Shown here: positions 57,151 through 64,000 of the stretch, in pieces
How the letters are laid out: every line of letters starts with the position of its first letter
Numbering within the stretch: the first letter of the stretch is position 1
Origin: JBBWZH01 sp035544115
GTDB taxonomy: Bacteria; Actinomycetota; Actinomycetes; Mycobacteriales; CADCTP01
Length of the DNA: 64,000 nt
Direction: 5' to 3'
NCBI GenBank assembly: GCA_963714145.1
Contig: OY970235.1
Span: 6,138,001-6,202,000, forward strand
Made by a program: the position numbers and the translations under genes
Notes under the pieces: model-generated
The model's database searches: none
Seen by the model: the letters and a program-made list of their open reading frames with translations, nothing else
Told to the model about the DNA's origin: nothing

Positions 57151-59100
57151 ATGCGCCCGCTGCGGTCGTCCGTGCTCGTCCTGGTGGCTCTGCTGGCGGC
57201 CGGGGCCGCCAGCCCGGCGGCGCCGGTGGCGGCGGCGCCGGTGGCGGCGGCGCCGGTGGCGGCAGCGCCGGTGGCGGCGCCGCCGGTCACGGCGCTGGTC
57301 CGGGTCGACCAGCTCGGCTATGCCCCGGGCGAGAGCAAGCAGGCCTACCTGATGACCTCGGCGGCCTCGCCGGGCGCCCGGTTCACGGTGTGGGACGCGG
57401 CCGGCCGGCTGGTCCTGGCCGGCCGGGCCGGCGCCAGCCTGGGCAGCTGGAACGCCCGCTTCCCGGCGGTTTACCCGCTCGACTTCAGCCGGCTCGACCG
57501 GCCCGGTACGTACCGGATCGCGGTCGGCGACCTGAGCGCGCCGTCGGCGCCGTTCCAGGTCGCGCCGGCCGGCCGGCTCTGGCGGCCACGGGTGGCCGAC
57601 GCGGTCGCGTTCTTCCAGGCCCAGCGGGACGGTGCCGAGGTGCTGCCCGGCCCGCTGCGGCGGCAACCCGCGCATCTGAACGACGCCGCGGCCGGGGTCT
57701 ACGCGCACCCGGCGTACGAGGACCCGGACAGTGACGTGATCGTCGGTGACAGCCTGCGCCGGATCGGCGGTCCGGTCGACCTCGAGGGCGGCTGGTTCGA
57801 CGCCGGCGACTTCATCAAGTTCACCCACACCACCGCCTACGCCGACAGCCTGCTGCTGGTCGCCCAGCGCGACCTCGGCCGCACGGCGCCGGCCACGCTC
57901 GACCGGGAGATCAGGTTCGGCCTGGACTGGCTCGGCAAGGCCTGGGACCCGGCCCACAACAGGCTCTACATCCAGGTCGGCATCGGCTCCGGCAACTCCG
58001 CCGGCACCTTCGCCGGCGACCACGACCTGTGGCGGCTGCCCGAGGCGGACGACAGCCTGACCGGCGCCGAGAACCGGTACCTCAGCCACCGGCCGGCGTT
58101 CGGCACCGACGCCGGTCCCGGCCGGTTGGCGCCGAACCTGGCCGGCCGGGTCGCCGCCACCTTCGCCCTCGCCGCGCAGGTGGACGCGGTGCGCGCACCG
58201 GCCCGGGCCCGCGCCGAGCTGGCGCTGGCCGCGCAGGTGTTCAGCCGGGCCAAGACCACCGGCGTCACCGAGGCGGACGTGGTCACCGCGCTGCCGCACG
58301 CGTTCTACCCGGAGAGCGCCTGGCGGGACGACCTGGAACTGGGCGCCACCGAGCTGGCCCGGGCCGGCTACCTGCTGCACGACCGGCGGGCCGCCGGCTG
58401 GCTGGCCACCGCGGGTCACTGGGCCAGCGCGTACCTGGCCACCGAGGCCGGCGGCGACACGCTGAACCTGTACGACGACAGCGCGCTGGCGCACGCCGAG
58501 CTGATCCCGCTGCTCCGCGCCCACCGCGGTCACCTGGCGGTCACCCCGGCCCGGCTGATCGCCGACCTGCGCGCCCAGCTGGCGATCGGGCAGGCCCGGG
58601 CCGCCGCCGACCCGTTCCGCGCCGCTGGCAACTACGACGACTTCGACGTGGCCTCGCACACGTTCGGGCTGGTCGCGACCGCAGCGCTGTACCGGCAGGC
58701 GACCGGCAGCCGGGCCTACGACCGGTTCGCCAGCGAGCAACGCAACTGGGTGCTCGGCGCGAACCCGTGGGGCATGTCGATGATGATCGGCGTCGGCAGC
58801 ACGTTCGCGGACTGCCCGCAGCACGTGGTGGCGAACCTGGCCGGAAGCCTCGACGGCAGCCGGCCGGTACTGCGCGGCGCGGTGGTGAACGGCCCGAACG
58901 ACGCCAGCCTGTTCGACGACGGGCTGGGCGACTTCTTCGACACCGGCCGCACCTGCCCGCCGGACGGCGGCGACCGGTACGCCGCGTTCACCGGCCACGG
59001 CAGCCGGCTGGTGGACGACGTCCGGTCCTGGCAGACGGTGGAACCGGCGCTCGACTTCACCGCGACCGCCGCCCTCGCCTTCGCCCTGATCGGCCGCTGA
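57151..59100 (+). CDS. Secreted glycoside hydrolase family 9 (endoglucanase type)
   Basis: 649 residues. Signal peptide (VLVLVALLAAGAASPAAP), an Ala/Pro linker of APVAA repeats, an N-terminal Ig-like CelD_N domain (ALVRVDQLGYAPGESKQAYL), and a GH9 catalytic domain with the nucleophile/base region GGWFDAGDFIKF, NPWGMSMMIGVG and the acid in VEPALDFTA. Should cut cellulose or related beta-glucans outside the cell. It stands alone behind a palindromic operator. Confidence 0.92.
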   Translation: MRPLRSSVLVLVALLAAGAASPAAPVAAAPVAAAPVAAAPVAAPPVTALVRVDQLGYAPGESKQAYLMTSAASPGARFTVWDAAGRLVLAGRAGASLGSWNARFPAVYPLDFSRLDRPGTYRIAVGDLSAPSAPFQVAPAGRLWRPRVADAVAFFQAQRDGAEVLPGPLRRQPAHLNDAAAGVYAHPAYEDPDSDVIVGDSLRRIGGPVDLEGGWFDAGDFIKFTHTTAYADSLLLVAQRDLGRTAPATLDREIRFGLDWLGKAWDPAHNRLYIQVGIGSGNSAGTFAGDHDLWRLPEADDSLTGAENRYLSHRPAFGTDAGPGRLAPNLAGRVAATFALAAQVDAVRAPARARAELALAAQVFSRAKTTGVTEADVVTALPHAFYPESAWRDDLELGATELARAGYLLHDRRAAGWLATAGHWASAYLATEAGGDTLNLYDDSALAHAELIPLLRAHRGHLAVTPARLIADLRAQLAIGQARAAADPFRAAGNYDDFDVASHTFGLVATAALYRQATGSRAYDRFASEQRNWVLGANPWGMSMMIGVGSTFADCPQHVVANLAGSLDGSRPVLRGAVVNGPNDASLFDDGLGDFFDTGRTCPPDGGDRYAAFTGHGSRLVDDVRSWQTVEPALDFTATAALAFALIGR

Positions 59101-59119
59101 CCCCGAGCCGGGTCAGCCA

Positions 59120-59327
59120 CTGACCCGGCAGGCCCGGCCGCCCCGCCAACCCGACGAGCCCGCCGCCCCGCCAGCCCGGTGGGCCCGCCGCCCCGCCAGC
59201 CCGGTGGGCCCGCCAGCCCGGTGGGCCCGCCAGCCCGGTGGGCCGGTGGGCCCGGCGGGCCGGCCGCCGGGCTGACCAGCCGGTCAGCCGGGCCGGCTGA
59301 CCGGCTGACCGGGAGAAGCTGACCGGC
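59120..59327. repeat. GC-rich short-period repeats after GH9
   Basis: Five or so copies of a 15-17-bp CAGCCCGGTGGGCCCGC unit, then ACCGGCTGACC and CGGGAGAA repeats, fill the gap between the convergent GH9 and TetR genes. They can form hairpins and may act as terminators. No gene. Confidence 0.65.
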
Positions 59328-60095
59328 CTACCGGGAGAACCGGTCGGGCGGGCAGCCGAAGTCGGGGCCGGCCGGCCAGCCGCCGGCCGGGGGCGGCACG
59401 CCGACGACATCGGCGGCCAACCGGACCACGCCGACGAACAGCGCGTCCCGGGCGGCCTCGCCGTGGAAGCTGAGGTGCCCGTACGCCTCCAGCGAGACGA
59501 ACCCGTGCAGCGCCGCCCAGGCGTGCAGCAGGCCCTGGAAGACCGCAGCCGACAGCTCCGGCTCCGCGGTCAGCTCGCCGTCGGCGATGTCGGCGGCCAG
59601 GCCCGGGTCAACCTCGGTCAGCCGCGGTGGGCGCAGCCGCCCGGCGAGCTTCGCCTCGTACGCGACGCTCTTGAGCGCTGTCATCGCCCGCCGCGCCGCC
59701 TCCGTGGTCGGCCCCTCCTCGGGCGCCGCGTAGCCCGGCACCGGCGGGCCGAGGACCAGCGCGAACCGGTGCGGCTCGCGGACAGCCCAGGTACGCAGGG
59801 CCTGGCAGATCGCCATCAGCCGGCCGCCCACGTCGTCGGTCGGCACCGCGTCCCGCGCCTGCTCCAGGGATTTGGCCAGGTCGGTGTAGGCGTCCGCGAT
59901 CAGCGCGGTGAGCAGTTCGTCCCGGCCGTCGAAGTAGCGGTACAGGCCGGGCGCGGACATCTGCATGTCACGCGCGATGTCGGCGAACCGGACCTCGGTG
60001 GAGCCGCTGTCCCGCATCCGGGCCAGCGCCACGTCCTTGATCTCCCGGAGCGTTGCCTCGCGGGTGATCTCACGCCGGGTAGGCACCGGCACCAC
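59328..60095 (-). CDS. TetR-family transcriptional regulator
   Basis: 255 residues. N-terminal HTH (FADIARDMQMSAPGLYRYFD) and a C-terminal TetR_C-type domain. Divergent from an MMPL transporter gene, with about 154 nt between them, so it most likely represses that transporter. The ligand is unknown. The Pro/Gly-rich C-terminal tail is unusual. Confidence 0.92.
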   Translation of the reverse strand: MVPVPTRREITREATLREIKDVALARMRDSGSTEVRFADIARDMQMSAPGLYRYFDGRDELLTALIADAYTDLAKSLEQARDAVPTDDVGGRLMAICQALRTWAVREPHRFALVLGPPVPGYAAPEEGPTTEAARRAMTALKSVAYEAKLAGRLRPPRLTEVDPGLAADIADGELTAEPELSAAVFQGLLHAWAALHGFVSLEAYGHLSFHGEAARDALFVGVVRLAADVVGVPPPAGGWPAGPDFGCPPDRFSR

Positions 60096-60166
60096 CTCCT
60101 TGTGGTTGGTCCAACTCGCTGACCTGCACTCTTATCTGTTTCTCATCGTCGCATCAGTGAAACCTC

Positions 60167-60196
60167 TTGACAAGACTACAGCTCATCGCGTTAGTT
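60167..60196 (+). promoter_or_regulatory. Candidate promoter of the MMPL gene, with direct repeats
   Basis: TTGACA, an 18-nt spacer and TTAGTT. Direct repeats ACAGCTCATC at 60178-60187 and 60215-60224 lie inside and downstream of it and could bind the TetR protein. The 60096-60249 interval is notably AT-richer than its surroundings. Confidence 0.5.
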
Positions 60197-60249
60197 ATGA
60201 CTCGTCGCACAGTTACAGCTCATCACGATCTATCTTCCAGGGGGCACCA

Positions 60250-62523
60250 GTGTCCACGTCCACCCTCGACCGACCGGTAGCGGCGCAACCGCCGACCGCG
60301 CCGCGGGTCGGCGTACTCGGTCGGCTGGCCGGCTTCGCCCACCGTCGGCGCGGCACCGTCGTGCTGGTCTGGCTGGCGGCAGTGGTCGCCACGATCGGGT
60401 TGTCCGCCGCGTTCGCGGGCGAGTTCCGGGCCGACTACACCGCCCGCGGCTCCGACTCGCGCACCGCGCAGGACCTGCTCACCGCCCGGTTCCCGGCGCA
60501 GTCCGGGCAGACCGTGGACGTGGTGCTGCACAGCTCCGGTCCGCTCACCGCGCCGGCCACGAAGTCGGAGGTCAGCGCGCTGCTGGCGAAGATCGGCGGG
60601 GTGCCGCATGTGCGCGCCATCGCCGACCCGTACCAGGTGCCGGACGCGATCGCCGCGGACGGCCGCACCGGCCGGGCCACCGTCCAGCTCGACGTGACCA
60701 TCCCGGACGACATGCCCATCGCCGATACCAAGCAGATCATGTCGCTGGCCGAGGCGGCCAGCGCCCAGGGCCTGCAGGTCGAGCTCGGCGGCCAGGTGGT
60801 GCAGCAGGCCCAGCAGGGCAGCATCGGCTCGGAGGGCATCGGGCTCGCCGCGGCCGCGCTGATCCTGCTGATCGTGTTCGGTTCGGTGGTCGCCGCCGGC
60901 CTGCCGATCGTGGTCGCAGTGACCGGCGTCGCGATCAGCGGCGCGCTGGTCGGCCTGTTCGCCGCCCTGCTGGACGTGCCCAACTGGTCGACCTCGCTCG
61001 CCGCGATGATGGGCATCGGCGTCGGCATCGACTACGTGCTGCTGATGGTCACCCGGTACCGCGAGTACCTGGGCCGCGGCCTGCCGGCCCGGTCCGCGGT
61101 GATGGCCACCGCCGACACCGCCGGCCGGTCCGTGCTGGTCGCCGGCAGCACCGTGATCATCAGCCTGCTCGGCCTGTTCGGGATGGGGCTGACCGCGATG
61201 CGTGGCGCCGCGGTCGTCACGATCGCCGCGGTCGCGGTCGTCGTCCTCGCCGCCACCACGCTGTTCCCGGCGCTGCTCGGGTACGTCGGCACCCGCATCG
61301 ACCGGCTCCGGCTGCCCGGGCTGCGCCGGCACCCGGAGCGCGACGGTGCGCTGTCGGCCCGGTGGAGCCGCGGCGTGCAACGCCGGCCCTGGGTCGCGAC
61401 GCTGGCCGGGTTCGGCATCCTGGCCGTGCTCACGCTGCCGGTGCTGACCATCAAGTTCGGCTTCCCGGACGCCGGCAACGACGGCGCGAGCACCACCAGC
61501 CGGCAGGCGTACCAGCTGCTCAGCGACGGCTTCGGGCCGGGCGCCAACGGGCCGCTGCTGCTGTCCGCCGAGCTGTCCGGGCCGGCCGACCAGACCGCGC
61601 TGACCGGGCTGGCCGACCGGCTGCGGCAGACCCCGGGCGTGGCCGCGGTGCTACCGCCCCGGCTGAACGAAGCCGCTGACACGGCCGTGCTGACCGTGCT
61701 GCCGACCACCAGCCCGCAGTCCACCGAGACCAAGAACCTGGTGCATACGCTGCGCGACACCGTGGTGCCGGCCGCGACCGCCGGCAGCGGGCTGCAGGTC
61801 TACATCGGTGGCGCCACCGCGGCGGCGATCGACAGCACCGCCGACACCGCGTCCCGGCTGCCGCTGCTGATCGTCGGCGTGGTCGGGCTCTCCTTCCTGC
61901 TGCTGCTCACCGTGTTCCGCAGCCTGGTGCTGGCGATCAAGGCGGCGGTGCTGAACCTGCTCTCGCTGGGCGCGGCGTACGGGGTGGTCGCGCTGGTGCT
62001 GCAGGGCGGCTGGGCCGGCCGGCTGGTCGGCATCGACACACCGACCCCGCTGCCCGCGTTCATCCCGGTGCTGATGTTCGCGGTGCTGTTCGGGCTCTCC
62101 ATGGACTACGAGGTGTTCCTGCTCTCCCGGATCCGGGAAAACTGGCTGCGCTCGGCCGACAACGCCGGCAGCGTGACCGACGGTCTGGCCGCCACCGCCC
62201 GGGTGATCACCGCCGCGGCCGCCATCATGATCGCGGTGTTCGCCGCCTTCGTGCCCAGCCCGGACGTGATCCTGAAGGTGATCGGGGTCGGCATGGCCGC
62301 GGCGATCCTGATCGACGCGACCGTGGTGAGGCTGCTGCTGGTGCCGGCGCTGATGCACCTCTTCGGCCGGCTGAACTGGTGGCTGCCGGGCTGGCTGAGC
62401 CGGGTGCTGCCGCGGGTGAACATCGAGGGCGCCGATGACCATGGCGCCGGCGAACCGGTGGCGAGCACCCCGCCGCCGGCCCGCCCCGGCCGGCTCACCC
62501 CGGAGTTGGACCCGGTCGGCTAG
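60250..62523 (+). CDS. MMPL/RND-family transporter
   Basis: 757 residues from the GTG at 60250 with AGGGGG upstream. Two repeated MMPL halves: each has a TM helix, an external porter loop (FRADYTARGSDSRTAQDLL) and a block of five helices (GIDYVLLMVTRYREYL; GLSMDYEVFLLSRIREN). Relatives export lipids or siderophores in mycobacteria and antibiotics elsewhere. The divergent TetR gene is its probable repressor. Confidence 0.93.
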   Translation: MSTSTLDRPVAAQPPTAPRVGVLGRLAGFAHRRRGTVVLVWLAAVVATIGLSAAFAGEFRADYTARGSDSRTAQDLLTARFPAQSGQTVDVVLHSSGPLTAPATKSEVSALLAKIGGVPHVRAIADPYQVPDAIAADGRTGRATVQLDVTIPDDMPIADTKQIMSLAEAASAQGLQVELGGQVVQQAQQGSIGSEGIGLAAAALILLIVFGSVVAAGLPIVVAVTGVAISGALVGLFAALLDVPNWSTSLAAMMGIGVGIDYVLLMVTRYREYLGRGLPARSAVMATADTAGRSVLVAGSTVIISLLGLFGMGLTAMRGAAVVTIAAVAVVVLAATTLFPALLGYVGTRIDRLRLPGLRRHPERDGALSARWSRGVQRRPWVATLAGFGILAVLTLPVLTIKFGFPDAGNDGASTTSRQAYQLLSDGFGPGANGPLLLSAELSGPADQTALTGLADRLRQTPGVAAVLPPRLNEAADTAVLTVLPTTSPQSTETKNLVHTLRDTVVPAATAGSGLQVYIGGATAAAIDSTADTASRLPLLIVGVVGLSFLLLLTVFRSLVLAIKAAVLNLLSLGAAYGVVALVLQGGWAGRLVGIDTPTPLPAFIPVLMFAVLFGLSMDYEVFLLSRIRENWLRSADNAGSVTDGLAATARVITAAAAIMIAVFAAFVPSPDVILKVIGVGMAAAILIDATVVRLLLVPALMHLFGRLNWWLPGWLSRVLPRVNIEGADDHGAGEPVASTPPPARPGRLTPELDPVG

Positions 62524-62553
62524 CTGGAACCAGCCGCTCCCGCCGCCCGGCCG

Positions 62554-64000
62554 CTACCCCGCCGTCGGGTCGGTGTTCTCCCGCCGGCGGATGTGCTCGA
62601 CGATCTCGTCGATCGCCTGCGGCAGCGGGATGCCGTTGTGTTGCGAGCCGTCCCGGTAGCGGAACGAGACCGAGCCGGCGGCGACGTCCTCGTCCCCGGC
62701 GATCAGCAGGTAGGGCACCTTCTGCCGGGCGGCGGTCCGGATCTTCTTCTGCATCCGGTCGTCCGAGTCGTCCACCTGCACCCGGACGCCGTGGGCCCGC
62801 AACCGGTCGGCGAGCACGGTCAGGTAGGGCACGTGCGCGTCGGTGACCGGGATGCCGACCGCCTGCACCGGCGCCAGCCAGGTCGGGAAGGCGCCGGCGT
62901 AGTGCTCGGTGAGGATGCCGAAGAACCGCTCGACCGAGCCGAACAGCGCCCGGTGGATCATGTACGGCTGCTGCCGGCTGCCATCGGCGGCCTGGTACTG
63001 CAGCTCGAACCGCATCGGCAGCTGCAGGTCGACCTGCAGCGTCGAGATCTGCCAGCGCCGGCCGATCGCGTCCCGGACGTGCACGTCGATCTTCGGCGCG
63101 TAGAAGGTGGCCTCCCCCGGCGCGACCACGTACGGGATGCCGGCCTTGACCAGCGCCGATTCCAGCGCGGCCTCGGCATGGTCCCACTGCTGCGAGGTGC
63201 CGATGAAGTCGTCCTTGCGGGTGGCCAGGTCGGCCTCGAAGTCGGTCAGCCCGAAGTCGCGCAACAGGTCCAGGACGAACTGCAGCAGCGAGGCCAGCTC
63301 GTCGGCGAGCTGCTCGGGCGTGCAGAAGATGTGCGAGTCGTCCTGGGTGAAGCCGCGGGCCCGGGTCAGCCCGCGCAGTACGCCGGACTTCTCGAACCGG
63401 TAGACCGTGCCGAGCTCGAACAGCCGCAGCGGCAGCTCCCGGTACGACCGGCCGCGGGACCGGAAGATCAGGATGTGGAACGGGCAGTTCATCGGCTTCG
63501 GGTAGTAGTCCGCGCCCTCCATCTGCATGGGCGGGTACATGTCGTCGCCGTACCACTGCAGGTGGCCGGAGATCTCGAACAGGGTCGACTTGGCCAGGTG
63601 CGGGGTGACCGCGAACTCGTACCCGCTCTGCTCGTGCCGCAGCCGGGCGTACTCCTCCAGCACCCGGCGGACGATCGCGCCCTTGGGGTGCCAGACCGCC
63701 AGCCCGCCGCCGATCTCGGCCGGGAACGAGAAGAGGTCGAGCTCGGCGCCGAGCCGGCGGTGGTCGCGCTTCTCCGCCTCGGCCACCCGGTGCAGGTGGC
63801 CGGCCAGCGCGTCCTTGGACTCCCAGGCGGTGCCGTAGATCCGCTGCAGCTGCGGGTTCCGCTCCGAGCCGCGCCAGTACGCCGCGGCCGGCCGGGTCAG
63901 CGTGAACGCCGGGATCCGCCGGGTGCTGGGCAGGTGCGGGCCCCGGCACAGGTCCGTCCAGACCCGGCTGCCGGCGGCGTCGATGTTGTCGTACATGGTG
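62554..64000 (-). CDS. thrS: Threonyl-tRNA synthetase, N-terminus beyond window edge
   Basis: About 482 residues are visible; the gene continues past 64000, so the TGS and most of the editing domain are absent. Visible parts: the end of the editing domain (WTDLCRGPHLPSTRRI), the catalytic core with the zinc Cys in PMNCPFHI, motif 2 (RARGFTQDDSHIFC), motif 3 (HRALFGSVERFFGI), and the anticodon-binding domain. It charges tRNA-Thr. It converges with the MMPL gene across a 30-nt gap. Confidence 0.97.
   Translation of the reverse strand, partial: TMYDNIDAAGSRVWTDLCRGPHLPSTRRIPAFTLTRPAAAYWRGSERNPQLQRIYGTAWESKDALAGHLHRVAEAEKRDHRRLGAELDLFSFPAEIGGGLAVWHPKGAIVRRVLEEYARLRHEQSGYEFAVTPHLAKSTLFEISGHLQWYGDDMYPPMQMEGADYYPKPMNCPFHILIFRSRGRSYRELPLRLFELGTVYRFEKSGVLRGLTRARGFTQDDSHIFCTPEQLADELASLLQFVLDLLRDFGLTDFEADLATRKDDFIGTSQQWDHAEAALESALVKAGIPYVVAPGEATFYAPKIDVHVRDAIGRRWQISTLQVDLQLPMRFELQYQAADGSRQQPYMIHRALFGSVERFFGILTEHYAGAFPTWLAPVQAVGIPVTDAHVPYLTVLADRLRAHGVRVQVDDSDDRMQKKIRTAARQKVPYLLIAGDEDVAAGSVSFRYRDGSQHNGIPLPQAIDEIVEHIRRRENTDPTAG

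Overview
The window is about 64 kb of very GC-rich DNA from an actinomycete. Gene content and order (secE-nusG-rplK-rplA-rplJ-rplL with tRNA-Trp; rpmG with tRNA-Met and tRNA-Thr next to hadA/hadB; an mce operon; tandem-DUF427, F420-type and GGDEF-EAL genes) fit the Micromonosporaceae or a close relative. That placement is inferred from content, not from a search. No phage, plasmid, IS or CRISPR locus was seen.

Left end (1-7.2 kb, minus): an Mce lipid-import operon with an MlaF-type ATPase, two YrbE permeases and MceA-D; MceD runs off the edge. Two small linker ORFs join neighbouring genes through 4-nt stop/start overlaps. 7.3-11.3 kb (minus): ribosomal and transcription genes rplL, rplJ with an L10 leader, rplA, rplK, nusG, secE and tRNA-Trp. 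11.5-20.4 kb: an aspartate aminotransferase, an EamA transporter, ribBA, a large LAL-type LuxR regulator divergent from a small secreted repeat peptide, and a lipoprotein M1 aminopeptidase. 20.6-24.4 kb (plus): a translationally coupled P450-MFS-nucleotidyltransferase operon, facing a tiny minus-strand unit with its own promoter, ribosome site and terminator that encodes 16 residues.

24.7-27 kb (minus): hadB, hadA, a FabG-like reductase, rpmG and two tRNAs. 27-33 kb: a membrane GGDEF-EAL protein, a second small secreted repeat peptide, a three-repeat acidic DUF6802-like protein with an internal 268-bp duplication, and a coiled-coil protein. 33-42 kb: a flavin disulfide reductase, a GT39-like membrane protein, an ECF sigma factor, small membrane proteins, an F420-type oxidoreductase and an aminoglycoside-phosphotransferase-like protein. 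42-47 kb: a ClpP-like gene and thyA, both frameshifted as read, with a nucleotidyltransferase, a dCMP-deaminase-like enzyme, a HIT protein and dfrA. 47-64 kb: DUF427, an MFS exporter with a divergent MmyB-type regulator, a 1090-residue secreted protein, peptide deformylase, hutF, a 1.1-kb mosaic repeat array, a GH9 glycosidase, a TetR/MMPL pair and a partial thrS.

The most unusual signal is a set of short repeats placed exactly at gene junctions. Each repeat starts at a GTGA/ATGA that overlaps the upstream stop and ends at a GTGA/ATGA that overlaps the downstream start, so each is itself a small ORF in a stop/start relay. A second novelty is a pair of homologous terminator-like elements after rplA and rpmG, whose outer stem is an inverted copy of each gene's own last codons. 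The three-unit secreted peptides and the 16-codon gene are the best candidates for undescribed peptide systems.
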